A stretch of 37,641 nt of DNA. It comes from Halobacteriales archaeon QS_8_65_32 (lineage in GTDB: Archaea > Halobacteriota > Halobacteria > Halobacteriales > Halococcaceae). The translations under genes were made by a program, and so were the position numbers. How positions within the stretch are numbered: the first letter of the stretch is position 1; each line of letters starts with the position of its first letter. The notes beneath the pieces were generated by a model. The model was not told the DNA's origin, did not search any database, and worked only from the letters and a program-made list of their open reading frames with translations. Below, piece by piece: positions 17,521 to 26,401 of the stretch. The DNA lies in contig PXRY01000116.1 of NCBI GenBank assembly GCA_003022925.1, positions 1-37,641 of the forward strand. Reading direction: 5' to 3'.

Positions 17521-19290
17521 TCAGCCGTCGTGTGGGCCGGCCGCCAGATCGCCCTCGTAGACCACGCCGCGCTCGCCGTTGATCGTGACGGTCGAGCCAT
17601 CCGCGACGTCGTCGGGCAGGGAGACGTCGCCGATGAGCGGCCGGTCGAGTTCCCGGGCCACCATCGCCGCATAGCCGGTCATCCCGGCGTGAGCGTCGAT
17701 TATCCCCGCGATCTTCGTCGTATCGCCGACGAACTCCTCGTCGAACCCGTGGGCCAGGGCAACGATCGCCCCGTCGGGAACGGCGGCGAGATCGCCGTCC
17801 GCGAGGCGGTGGATCGGGCCGGTTGCCCAGCCGGCGACGACCGACCGGCCGCTCGCGAGGCGCTCGGCGGCGACGTGGATCTTGAGCATATTGGTCGTGT
17901 TCGCGCGTTCGAGTTCGGTCATCAACCCGGCGAGCACCACGACGGTATCGCCGCTCGCGACGACGCCGGCCCCGACGGCGGCCTGCACCGCGTTTCGGAT
18001 CACCGTATCGGTCCCCTCGCCCGGCCCGGTGAAGGGGGCGTGACGCGGGATCGTCCCCCACGAGAGGCCGAGCCGGCGGCGCACGCGTTCGTCGGGCGTC
18101 GTCGCCACCACGGGGACGTCCGGGCGGTACTTCGCCGACTTGAGCGCCGTATAGCCCGACTCGGTCGCCGCAACGACCGCACTCGCCCCCAGGTCCCGCG
18201 CGAGGTAGCGCGCCGACCGGGCGAGGACGTCCGTCCGGGAATCGCCCGAGTCGGGAACCCGGTCCTCGCGCAACGCGGCGTACTCGCCGCTCGCTTCGGC
18301 CTCGCTGATGATCGCTTCCATCGTCTCGACGACTCGAACGGGGTGGGAGCCGATCGCAGTCTCGCCCGAGAGCATCACCGCGTCGGTCCCATCTAAGACG
18401 GCGTTCGCGACGTCCGAGGCCTCTGCGCGGGTCGGCCGGCGTTCGGTCGTCATCGAATCGAGCATCTCGGTCGCCGTGATCACCGGCGTCCCCTCTTCGC
18501 GACAGGTGGTGATGATCCGCTTTTGGATCATCGGCACCTCCTGCATCGGACACTCGACGCCGAGATCGCCCCGAGCGACCATCACGCCGTACGCCGCTTC
18601 TGCGATCTCCTCGAGGGAACCTACGGCTTCGGCACGCTCGATCTTCGCGATTATCGGGACGTCCATACCGAGGTCTTCGAGAACGGCCCCGACGGCGTAG
18701 ACGTCCTCGGCGGAGCCGACGAAACTCGCCGCCACGAAGTCGATCTCGCGGTCGGCGGCCATCTCTAACTCGCGGCGATCCCGGTCGGTCACCGGATCGA
18801 GGTCGAGATCGATCCCCGGGACGTTCACGCCCTTTCGGCTGCCCAGTTCGCCGCCGGAGTCGACGCGTGCGCGCACCGTCCGGCCGTCGCTTTCGAGGAC
18901 TTCGGTTTCGATCCGGCCGTCGTCGAGCAACACCCGATCGCCTGGCTGTGCCCCGCCGATCGACACCGACAGGCCCACCTCCTCGCCGCTCGCCGCGTCG
19001 CCGACGACGAATCTGAGTTCCGATCCCGCCTCGACCTGCACCGGCTCGTCGATTTCGGCGGTGCGGACCTCCGGGCCGGGCAGGTCCAGCATCGACGCCA
19101 ACGGCGCGTCCTGTGCCGCGTCGACCGCTTTGATCCGCTCGATGACCGCCGCTCGGTCCTCGGGCGTTCCATGAGAGGCGTTGAGCCGCCCGACTGCCAT
19201 GCCGGCCGCCGCAAGCGCTGCGATCGTCTCCCGATCGGACGAGGCCGGCCCTAACGTGCAGACGATCTTCGCGTTGTGTCGTCTCGCCAT
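17521..19290 (-). CDS. pyk: Pyruvate kinase
   Basis: The 589-residue protein is pyruvate kinase (PEP + ADP to pyruvate + ATP) with the extra C-terminal PEP-utilizer-like domain seen in haloarchaeal and some bacterial enzymes. Signatures are NAKIVCTLGPAS, RLNASHGTPE, the active-site IIAKIERAEAV, VARGDLGVE, the TATEMLDSM helix and MLSGETAIG, then TGYAAMVARELDRPLIGD in the final domain. I start at ATG 19290 (MARRHNAKIV); ATG 19305 is possible and would put the start nearer the AT-rich promoter. A TrmB-like site lies at 19340-19355 just upstream. Next gene upstream is an aldehyde dehydrogenase in the same direction. Confidence 0.95.
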   Translation of the reverse strand: MARRHNAKIVCTLGPASSDRETIAALAAAGMAVGRLNASHGTPEDRAAVIERIKAVDAAQDAPLASMLDLPGPEVRTAEIDEPVQVEAGSELRFVVGDAASGEEVGLSVSIGGAQPGDRVLLDDGRIETEVLESDGRTVRARVDSGGELGSRKGVNVPGIDLDLDPVTDRDRRELEMAADREIDFVAASFVGSAEDVYAVGAVLEDLGMDVPIIAKIERAEAVGSLEEIAEAAYGVMVARGDLGVECPMQEVPMIQKRIITTCREEGTPVITATEMLDSMTTERRPTRAEASDVANAVLDGTDAVMLSGETAIGSHPVRVVETMEAIISEAEASGEYAALREDRVPDSGDSRTDVLARSARYLARDLGASAVVAATESGYTALKSAKYRPDVPVVATTPDERVRRRLGLSWGTIPRHAPFTGPGEGTDTVIRNAVQAAVGAGVVASGDTVVVLAGLMTELERANTTNMLKIHVAAERLASGRSVVAGWATGPIHRLADGDLAAVPDGAIVALAHGFDEEFVGDTTKIAGIIDAHAGMTGYAAMVARELDRPLIGDVSLPDDVADGSTVTINGERGVVYEGDLAAGPHDG

Positions 19291-19339
19291 AGTAGTGCTC
19301 GTCATCTCGTCGCACGGCGACAAAAGCGTTCGCGCGTAC

Positions 19340-19355
19340 TACTCTAATCCGAGTT
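19340..19355 (+). promoter_or_regulatory. Candidate TrmB operator upstream of pyk
   Basis: TACT-CTAATCC-GAGTT matches the published Halobacterium TrmB motif TACT-N7/8-GAGTA in 8 of 9 fixed positions. It lies 50-65 nt before the pyk ATG at 19290, upstream of its likely TATA region. The spacer ends in ATCC, as in the sites at 20908 and 23385. Confidence 0.65.
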
Positions 19356-19437
19356 CCGATTTCGGTCCGGAATCCGACTTCCGTGCTCCGGTTTCGGTGC
19401 TCCGATTTCGAGCGTCGGCTTCAGGCTACGAACCGGC

Positions 19438-20874
19438 TTAGAGAACGATGCTCTTCTTGCGGAGGAAGCGCTCGATGCTGTAGCCGATCCCCTCACGGCC
19501 GATTCCCGAGTCCTTGTTCCCGCCGAAGGGGACATCGCCGAGGCCGTGCGACGGCGCGCCGTTGATCACGACCGCGCCGGCTTCGATCCGTTCGGCCACG
19601 CTCATTGCACGGTCGTGATCGGCCGTGAAGACCGACCCGTCGAGCGCGAGATCGCTCTCGTTCGCGAGGGAAACGGCGTCCTCCGCACCCGAGACCGTCG
19701 TCACCGCCACGACCGGCCCGAACTGCTCCTCGTGGACGATGCGCGCGTCCCGGGGGACGTTCGCGAGCAGCGTCGGCTCGATGACTTGGCCGTCGCGCTC
19801 GCCGCCGCGGACGAGATCCGCGCCGCGCTCGACCGCGTCGTCGATCAGCTCCTCGACCCAGTCGGCCTGATCCGCGGAGATGAGCGGGCCGAGCGCGGTG
19901 TCCTCGTCGAACAGGTCGCCGACCGGCCAGTCGTCCATCTCGCCCTCGATCCGCTCGACGAGGTCGTCGTGAATCCCCTCGTGGGCGAGCACGCGACTTA
20001 CCGCCGAACACCGCTGGCCGGCGTACTTCAGCGAACCCTTGGCACACGCCGACGCGGCGTCGTCTAAGTCGGCGTCGGGAAAGACCACTGCGGGAGCGTT
20101 CCCGCCGAGTTCCATGAGCAGGTTCACCATTCCGCTCTCGCGGGCGACGTGTTTGCCCGCCCCCGACGATCCGGTCATCACGATCGCGTCTACGAGATCG
20201 GAGCCCGACAGCAGGTCGCCGATCTCGCTCCCGTGGCCCGGCACGAAATTGAACGCGCCGTCGGGCACGTCGGTGTCGGCGATGACCTCGGTGAGGATCG
20301 ACCCGGCCACCGGCGTCGCGCTCGCGGGCTTGAGGATCACGCAGTTGCCCGCGGCGAGCGCCGGCGCGACGTGCAGCGTCGTTGTCATCAACGGGTAGTT
20401 GTACGGTGCGATCGAGAGTACAGTACCGACGGGTTCGTCCTTGACGACTGCCTGCCAGTCCTCGTGGCCGCTCGTCGTCCCTTGGAGGTACTCGCCGTCC
20501 AGACTGCGGGCCTCGCCGACCGCCCGGCGGAAACGTTCGATCCCGTTGTCGACCTCGCTGCGGGCACTGGAGATCGGCTTACCGGCCTCCCGGACGATCG
20601 ATTCGGCGATCTCCTCCCTGCGGTCGAGAAGGCCGTCGGCGATGGCTTCGAGCCAGCCCACCCGCTCGGGGATCGTCGTCTCGCGCATCGCGGCCTGCGC
20701 GCGCTTCGCGGCGTCGAGCGCCGCCTCCGCCTGGGCTTCGTCGGTCGCGTCGAAGCGCGCGAAGACTGCCCCGTCCCCGGCCGCGAGGTCGCTGACCTCG
20801 ATCTCCCCCTCGGCGTCGATCCACTCGCCGCCGACGTACGGCCGCCCCTCGTATCGCAGCGATGCTGTGGCCAT
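19438..20874 (-). CDS. Aldehyde dehydrogenase (possibly GAPN-like, non-phosphorylating)
   Basis: The 478-residue protein is a full-length aldehyde dehydrogenase. It has the oxyanion Asn region APYNYPLMTT, Lys in ILKPASATPVA, the Rossmann MTGSSGAGKHV, Glu in LLMELGGNAP, the catalytic Cys in YAGQRCSAVSR and EEQFGPVVAV. The family includes glyceraldehyde-3-phosphate, lactaldehyde and succinate semialdehyde enzymes. Proximity to pyk and a shared TrmB-like site favour a triose or glyceraldehyde substrate, but this is inference. ATG 20874 (MATASLRYEG) is preferred over a longer start because the fold begins there. Confidence 0.88.
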   Translation of the reverse strand: MATASLRYEGRPYVGGEWIDAEGEIEVSDLAAGDGAVFARFDATDEAQAEAALDAAKRAQAAMRETTIPERVGWLEAIADGLLDRREEIAESIVREAGKPISSARSEVDNGIERFRRAVGEARSLDGEYLQGTTSGHEDWQAVVKDEPVGTVLSIAPYNYPLMTTTLHVAPALAAGNCVILKPASATPVAGSILTEVIADTDVPDGAFNFVPGHGSEIGDLLSGSDLVDAIVMTGSSGAGKHVARESGMVNLLMELGGNAPAVVFPDADLDDAASACAKGSLKYAGQRCSAVSRVLAHEGIHDDLVERIEGEMDDWPVGDLFDEDTALGPLISADQADWVEELIDDAVERGADLVRGGERDGQVIEPTLLANVPRDARIVHEEQFGPVVAVTTVSGAEDAVSLANESDLALDGSVFTADHDRAMSVAERIEAGAVVINGAPSHGLGDVPFGGNKDSGIGREGIGYSIERFLRKKSIVL

Positions 20875-20907
20875 ACCCCGACCTACAAGCGCCACGCACA
20901 AGAAGTT

Positions 20908-20923
20908 TACTCGGATTCAGATA
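20908..20923 (-). promoter_or_regulatory. Candidate TrmB operator upstream of the aldehyde dehydrogenase
   Basis: On the minus strand it reads TATC-TGAATCC-GAGTA: an exact GAGTA half with the ATCC-ending spacer, and a half-matching TACT side. It lies 34-49 nt before ATG 20874. Weaker than the other two sites but shares the ATCCGAGT core. Confidence 0.45.
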
Positions 20924-21092
20924 AACACACATGAGAACAAACGACACGGGACGGCAACGAAGGACTGTTGGGGGGTTCCGTTCGTCGCCAGGACGAACCG
21001 GTATCGACCTCGTCGCTCCGGGTCGGCGTCCCGGATAGCCGGTTCTCTCCCGATTAAAATAAAGCACAGAGATCGCAGTGTTCAGGAGAACT

Positions 21093-21100
21093 CATATTTA
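21093..21100 (+). promoter_or_regulatory. TATA box for the broken winged-helix gene
   Basis: CATATTTA is centred about 26 nt before ATG 21123, the leaderless spacing, and selects 21123 over the in-frame ATG at 21108. A promoter remains although the gene is interrupted. Confidence 0.5.
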
Positions 21101-21122
21101 CTCATAGATGGTAGCGAGGGCC

Positions 21123-21722
21123 ATGCCCGCTACCGACCGTCTCTGGGAAGGCGACGTCAACGAAGCCGTCGTCGAGGAGTGAATCGCCGAGACGACGCCG
21201 TTCGAGCGCGTCCGCGAGGTGCTGCTCGCCACCACCGATCCACAGTACGCCCGGGAGATCGCAGCCCGCTCGCGGACGAGCGAACCGACCGCCCGGAAGC
21301 ATCTCCGGGCGCTCGCGGCGACGGGCATTGCCGACACGACCGCGACGGGACGGGGCGAACGATACGAGCGGTCGGGTCGCACGGTCGCTATGCAGCGGAT
21401 CGGCGACTTGCACGCACGGCTCTCGCGCGAGGAATTGGCCGCGGGCGTCGAGGACCTCCGGGCACGAATTCAGCGGTATCAGCACGAGTACGACGCCACC
21501 GATCCGGACGACCTCGTGCTCGGAGCCGAACCGGCCGACGACGTGGACTGGGCGGTCGTCGCGGAGTGGCGCGCCCTCGACGACGACCGCCGCGTGGCCC
21601 AGGCCGCCTTGGCGCTTTACGACTTCGCTCCCAACGGGGACGATCGCGACGGGACGAGCGACGACGACACCGATTCCCGTGGAGCGATCGCGCGCGAGGA
21701 CGACTCCGGAGCGACGGCGTAG
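21123..21722 (+). pseudogene. Winged-helix (ArsR-like, DUF7342-type) protein with in-frame TGA
   Basis: From ATG 21123 the frame reads 19 codons (ending NEAVVEE), then TGA at 21180-21182, then IAETTPFERVREVLLATTDPQYAREIAARSRTSEPTARKHLRALAATG, a clear winged-helix DNA-binding domain. Haloarchaeal relatives read EEW(K/I)xETTPFERV, so the stop replaces Trp (TGG to TGA). The rest, to TAG 21720-21722, is an intact coiled/acidic C-terminal part (SREELAAGVEDLRARIQRYQHEYD). A downstream restart would lack only the first 20-30 residues and could still make a DNA-binding protein. It is 8 nt upstream of a frameshifted TumE-like partner. Confidence 0.75.
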
Positions 21723-21730
21723 CGCCGTCG

Positions 21731-22203
21731 ATGGGAGACGGTCTCGGTGGAACGTTGGCCGACGAACTGACCGGAGACGTCGGCGCTCCTGACGCCGCCG
21801 TGATGCGGACGATCCGGGAGTTGTTCGTTCGTGAAGAACCATCAGTCGAGAGCGCGACGTTCGATAGCGCTCTCGCGCACGGAAACTCCGCGTCGAGTTC
21901 GCCGACGGGATCGAAGCGGCGACCCGGTGTCGACTGGACGTCACCTGGTACGCCACTGGTGCGTACCGGTTTCACTACACCGACGACGCCGACGTCGACT
22001 GGGGGTTCGATCGCCATCCGAACGATCACTCGCCGGAAAAACACTTCCACGCGCCGCCAGCCGCGGAGTCCGAATCCGCGCTTCGATCGTGCATCGAGGT
22101 CGAGGAGGCGCGACTCGTCGCCCGAGCGATCCTGAAGCTCCGATGTCGCGCGTACGATACCGGTTCGCTGGCGCGGTTGAACGCCGCACAAAATCCGCCG
22201 TAA
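21731..22203 (+). pseudogene. TumE-like (DUF6516-type) protein, frameshifted; likely former toxin partner
   Basis: ATG 21731 encodes LADELTGDVGAPDAAVMRTIRELFVREEPSVESATFDSALAHG. At 21881-21885 the frame shifts, and the next frame continues KLRVEFADGIEAATRCRLDVTWYATGAYRFHYTDDADVDWGFDRHPN, KHFHAPP and CIEVEEARLVARAIL, ending at TAA 22201-22203. One lost base next to GGAAA would explain it. The aromatic/His-rich core with HFHxPP recalls TumE-type (DUF6516) proteins paired with HTH antitoxins. I base that on pattern memory and gene order, so it is tentative. With the HTH gene upstream also interrupted, the pair looks dead. Confidence 0.65.
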
Positions 22204-22282
22204 ATAGTTCAGAGCTTCCGATCCCGCCACGGGCACGGGGACCGGACTGCGGTCGCTACGTGTCGGCGACTGCTACGTCGTC

Positions 22283-23353
22283 CTATTCGTTGCCGAGTAC
22301 CCCGCCGCGATCGACGTAGATCTCGTAGGCTTCGACGTCTTCGAGGGCGGCGACGCGGCCGCCGACGCTCACCGTTCCCTCGTCCGTCTCGACATCGAGC
22401 GCGGCGGACTGCTCGTCCGAAGCGAGCGAGACCCCCACTATCTCCCCGCTCACCGTCAGGCGCTCGCCCGAGAGGATGTCCCGGCCCTCGATCGTCGCGT
22501 AGAGGTCGCCCTGTCCCTCCTCGCGTTCGGCGAGGTTTTTGACACATCGGCGGATCGAGGCGTACCGTCGGGGGAAGGCCCCCTCGAAGCCGTTGCGTGC
22601 GAGCGTTCGGGCGGTCGTCCAGAGCACCGTATTGAAAAAGCCCGAGACGAGGAAGCCGAGCGCCGAGCGGTTGAACACCACGCCGTAGCGATCGCCGTCC
22701 CACGCGATCGCGTCCTGGGTGGCGTACGTCGAGTAGTTGCCGTCGGCGACCGCGAGCACCGGGGTGGTGATCCCCCGGCGGGCCCGTGCGCGGGTCGCGA
22801 CCGAGAGGTAGTCGAACACATTGGGGTCGGGGGCCTCGGCCGCCGGCGTCACGAGCAATTCGACGGTGACGCCGGCCTCCCGTTGGGCGGCCAGCTTCGA
22901 TTCGAACCGGTCGAGCAACCCGGGCGTCAGCGAGCAGACGAGTTCGTATTCGGCGGCCTCGATCACGTCCTCGATGTACCGGAGGATGCTCGACCGGGAC
23001 TTGACGAGCGAGACCGCGCCGGTCTCCCGGGCCGGTTCGGTGTAGCGCGCTTCGAGACCGGAAACGAGCGCCTCCAAGGAGTCATACGCGTCGCCGAACG
23101 CTTCTTCCGGATCGATCGCGAGCGCCTGGATCGGCCTCGATTCCTGGAGTTCGACGAGGCCGCGTTCGGCGAGGCTGCGAACCGTATCGTACACCCGCGG
23201 CTGGGGGATGTCCGTCCGGTCGGCGATCTCCGATGCCGACAGCTGGCCGTGTCCCAACACCGCGAGGTAGGCGTCGATCTCGTACTCGTTGAGATCGAAG
23301 CGCTCGCCGACGCGGGCAAGCGCTGCACGCGGATCGTCGTCGCCGGAACTCAT
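22283..23353 (-). CDS. trmB: TrmB-family transcriptional regulator of sugar metabolism
   Basis: The 356-residue protein has an N-terminal winged helix (DLNEYEIDAYLAVLGHGQLSASEIADRTDIPQPRVYDTVRSLAERGLVEL), a coiled linker, then a phospholipase D-like fold with a C-terminal sugar-binding-type domain (residues about 110-350, SRSSILRYIEDVIEAAEYELVCSLTP, GVVFNRSALGFLV). In Halobacterium, TrmB is the glucose-responsive regulator of glycolytic and gluconeogenic genes including pyk. Its position beside pyk and the aldehyde dehydrogenase and the matching sites support the same role. An operator-like site at 23385-23400 suggests autoregulation. Starts at ATG 23353. Confidence 0.9.
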   Translation of the reverse strand: MSSGDDDPRAALARVGERFDLNEYEIDAYLAVLGHGQLSASEIADRTDIPQPRVYDTVRSLAERGLVELQESRPIQALAIDPEEAFGDAYDSLEALVSGLEARYTEPARETGAVSLVKSRSSILRYIEDVIEAAEYELVCSLTPGLLDRFESKLAAQREAGVTVELLVTPAAEAPDPNVFDYLSVATRARARRGITTPVLAVADGNYSTYATQDAIAWDGDRYGVVFNRSALGFLVSGFFNTVLWTTARTLARNGFEGAFPRRYASIRRCVKNLAEREEGQGDLYATIEGRDILSGERLTVSGEIVGVSLASDEQSAALDVETDEGTVSVGGRVAALEDVEAYEIYVDRGGVLGNE

Positions 23354-23384
23354 TGGAACCGTTCACGATCGCCCATCGAATGAG

Positions 23385-23400
23385 TACTTCGATCCGAGTT
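23385..23400 (+). promoter_or_regulatory. Candidate TrmB operator upstream of trmB
   Basis: TACT-TCGATCC-GAGTT matches TACT-N7/8-GAGTA in 8 of 9 positions and lies 32-47 nt before the trmB ATG. Same spacer length and ATCC ending as the pyk site. Confidence 0.6.
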
Positions 23401-23463
23401 CATTCCCGCTGTGCCGGTCGCGCGAAGGCCGGTGGCTAAGGAGTCGGACCCCGAACGCTCGGT

Positions 23464-24454
23464 ATGACATGGGAGGCACACCTCGCACGTCTCGATGCGT
23501 TGTGCGACGAGCGCGCCCTCGAAGCGGTCTGGTTCGCGCGTCCGAACGCCTTTAGGTGGCTTACCGACGGATCGAACGTCGTCGATCGCGAGGAAAGCGT
23601 GGGCGTGGCGGCGGCGGGCTACGACGGCGAGTCAGTGGTCGTAATCACGAACTCGATCGAAGCCGACCGATCGGGCGACGAACAACTGCCCGAGGGCGTC
23701 GCAGTGTCGGCGTTTCCCTAGTACGAAGGCTCGCTCGCGGCGGCCGTCGCCGAGCGGAGCCCGCGGCCGTCGGCGGCGGAGTTCGACGTGCCCGGATTCG
23801 AGTCGATCGACGCAGGGTCGCTCCGCCAGCTGTTGACCGACGGCGATATCGAGCGTTACCGAACGCTAGATACCGACGCCGCCGCGGCCGTCGAACGGGT
23901 CTGTCGCGACTGTTTCTCGACGGATATCGAACGTGCGGTCGTCACCTCGCTCCGGGGCGGAACTGGCTCGTGATGGCATCGAGACCCCCGTTACCCTCGT
24001 CGGGAGCGAAGAGAGCGCGCCCGAGTACCGTCACTTCACGCCGACCGAAACCGAACTCGGCGGCTACGCCTTGGTTTCGGTGACCGCCCAGTGTCGTAGG
24101 TTACACGCGAGTCTCACCCACACCGTCGCGTTCGATCCCCCCGACTGGCTCGCCGACCGCCACGCCGCTGCGACGACCGTCGACGTTGCTGCGTTGCGCG
24201 CTACCCACCAGGGCAGCGCGGCGGGCTACGCCGGCCGGGAGTGGATCACGACGCCCGGAAGCGACGCACCGGTAACCGCACCGATGGCCTACGCGTGGAA
24301 TCCCACGGTGCAGGGGGCGAAAAGCGAGGACACCGCACTCGTCGGCGAGAACGGAATCGAGGTTCTCACCGAAACCGGCGACTGGCCGATGCGTGAGGCG
24401 GCAACGCCCGACGGGGAGTTCGCGCTTGCTCGGCACGACGTACTTTATCGCTGA
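23464..24454 (+). pseudogene. M24-family metallopeptidase-like gene: nonsense, frameshift and internal deletion
   Basis: ATG 23464 begins TWEAHLARLDALCDERALEAVWFARPNAFRWLTDGSN, a haloarchaeal M24 (aminopeptidase P-like) N-terminus. TAG 23719-23721 interrupts AFP-stop-YEGSLAAAV, probably a former Trp. At 23954-23957 an extra G shifts the frame from TSLRGGTGS to AELARDGIETPVTLVGSEE. The later frame runs to TGA 24454 but jumps from TTVDVAALRATH to QGSAAGYAGREWITTPGSD; from memory of homologues, about 40 residues including part of the catalytic domain are missing. Three independent lesions show long-standing loss of function. The C-terminal AYAWNPTVQGAKSEDTALV remains recognisable. Confidence 0.8.
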
Positions 24455-24619
24455 GAGCAGTAAACCAGGGCGGTTCGACCCACGCTGCGTGCGTCACTCA
24501 CCCACTCACGTATTAGGTGAACACGAGTCGGAGCCTAATGGCCCTCTTTGTCACACGAGGCCCCATCGACGGCAGCGGTTCTCGCCTCACGTTTCACGAG
24601 CGTTGGGGTTTCCGCCGGG

Positions 24620-26398
24620 CTACGGACGGCGAGTTACTCCTCCGCCGGCGTCGATCAGGTCGATCACTTCGGCTTTCGTCTCCGCAGCGAGCGCCTGCTC
24701 GGCCAGGTCCCCTGCCCGCTCGCTATTCGTCCTCTCGACCGCCGACTTCACGTCAGGGATCGTCACGGCACTCGCCGACAGTTCCTCTATGCCGAGTCCT
24801 ACCAGCAATTCAGTTAGGTCAGGATCGCCGGCCATCTCGCCGCACATCCCGACCCAGGCGTCGGTTCCCGCCGCGCCCTCGACGGTGCGGCGGATCGCGC
24901 GTAGCACGGCCGGATAGTGGGGGTCGTGCAGTCCCGCCACCCGCTCGTTGCCCCGGTCGGCGGCCATCGTATATTGGGTCAGGTCGTTCGTCCCGATCGA
25001 GAGGAAGTCCGCGCGCTCGGCGAGCGCCGGTGCCATCGCGGCCGCCGCCGGGGTTTCTATCATGAGCCCGAACGCCGGCCGATCGTACGCCGTCCCCTCC
25101 TCGTCGAGGTCACGGAGCACGCCCTCGAAGCGCTCGGTCGCTCGCTCGAACTCCTCGACCGACGCGACGAGGGGTATCATCACGCACAGCTCGCCCGCGC
25201 CCTCGCCGGCCGCGCGACACAACGCTCGCAGTTGGGTGCAGAACAGCTCCGAGTCGGGATCGAGTGACCGTCTGATCCCCCGCTCGCCGAGAAACGGGTT
25301 TTCCTCGTCGGGGAGGCCGAGATAGGGGATCGCCTTGTCGCCGCCGACGTCGAGCGTCCGGACGACGACCTGTCCCTCGGGGAAGGCGTCGAGTGCCTCG
25401 GTGTAGACCTCCACCTGTTCGCCCTCGTCCGGCGGGGTCTCCCGACCGAGGAAGAGGAACTCTGTGCGGTAGAGGCCGATACCGTCGGCTCCGCGTTCGA
25501 CCGCCCCGTTGATCTCGGCTGGCCGGCCGACGTTCGCCGCTACCTCGATCGCTTCGCCGTCGGCGGTCATCACCGGCTCGGGGCGGATCTCGACTGCCTC
25601 GCTCCGTGTCATCCGCTCGCTCGTTTCGGCGCTCGGCGAGACGAGGACTCGCTCGCCCTCCCCGTCGATCGCGACTTCAGCACTCTCCTCGATTTCCGTT
25701 AGCGCGTCGCCGACCCCGACGACCGCCGGCAGCGAAAGCGAGCGGGCGAAGATTGCCGCATGCGAGGTCCGCCCGCCGGTGGCGGTCGCAAAGCCCCGTA
25801 CCGCTTCGGGGTCCAACTGTGCCGTATCGCTCGGGGTCAGGCGTTCTGCGAGCAGTACCGACCCCTCGGGGAGGTCGCCGAGGTCGACGCGCTCGCGGCC
25901 GAGAAGCGATCTCAGAAGACGATCGCGGACGTCGCGTAAGTCGTCGGCGCGTTCGGCCGTCCGGCCGTCCATACCCTCGAACTGTTCGATCGGCCCCTCG
26001 AACGCCCGCTGGACGGCGCGTTCGGCTCCGTATCCGCTCTCGATTTCTTCGAGTACGCCGTCCTCGATCTGCGGGTCGGCGAGGAACTGGACGTGAGCGT
26101 CGAAGACCTCGGCTTCGCTTTCGCCGACGCGTTCGCGCGCGCGCTCGCGCTCGGTTTCTATCTCCTCGCGGGCCCGGTCGCGGGCGTTCTCGAAGCGTTC
26201 GCGTTCGGCTTCGGGATCGTAGTCATCCCCGCCACCTTTCTCGGGGAGGTCGGGATCGGCGTCGGGCCGATACCATGTCGCGAAGCCGACCCCCGACAGC
26301 GGCGTCGCGCCGACCCCTGACAGTTCGCGTTCGTCCCCGCTCTCAGGCTCGGTTTCGCTTTCGTCTTCGCCTTCGTTTTCGTTCCCGCGTTCCGCCAC
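24620..26398 (-). CDS. ptsI: PTS enzyme I (phosphoenolpyruvate-protein phosphotransferase)
   Basis: The 592-residue protein takes phosphate from PEP and passes it to HPr. Domains in order: an acidic N-terminal extension, the EI N-terminal domain with coiled helices, phospho-His in GGRTSHAAIFARSL, then the PEP-binding barrel with GADGIGLYRTEFLF, RTLDVGGDKAIPYL, ENPFLGERGIR, FSIGTNDLTQYTMA-like and the Cys in GMCGEMAGD. All catalytic features are present. ptsH ends 3 nt upstream, so the two are an operon, but no EII component is in the window. The GTG start at 26398 includes an unusual Glu/Ser/Asp-rich leader. Confidence 0.93.
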   Translation of the reverse strand: MAERGNENEGEDESETEPESGDERELSGVGATPLSGVGFATWYRPDADPDLPEKGGGDDYDPEAERERFENARDRAREEIETERERARERVGESEAEVFDAHVQFLADPQIEDGVLEEIESGYGAERAVQRAFEGPIEQFEGMDGRTAERADDLRDVRDRLLRSLLGRERVDLGDLPEGSVLLAERLTPSDTAQLDPEAVRGFATATGGRTSHAAIFARSLSLPAVVGVGDALTEIEESAEVAIDGEGERVLVSPSAETSERMTRSEAVEIRPEPVMTADGEAIEVAANVGRPAEINGAVERGADGIGLYRTEFLFLGRETPPDEGEQVEVYTEALDAFPEGQVVVRTLDVGGDKAIPYLGLPDEENPFLGERGIRRSLDPDSELFCTQLRALCRAAGEGAGELCVMIPLVASVEEFERATERFEGVLRDLDEEGTAYDRPAFGLMIETPAAAAMAPALAERADFLSIGTNDLTQYTMAADRGNERVAGLHDPHYPAVLRAIRRTVEGAAGTDAWVGMCGEMAGDPDLTELLVGLGIEELSASAVTIPDVKSAVERTNSERAGDLAEQALAAETKAEVIDLIDAGGGVTRRP

Positions 26399-26401
26399 GA
26401 C

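Noticed and set aside
17327-19315. Very long Arg-rich open frame antisense or out of frame within pyk
   Set aside because: Composition (Arg/Gly/Pro-rich) is typical of a shifted frame over a GC-rich gene; pyk itself has all family motifs.
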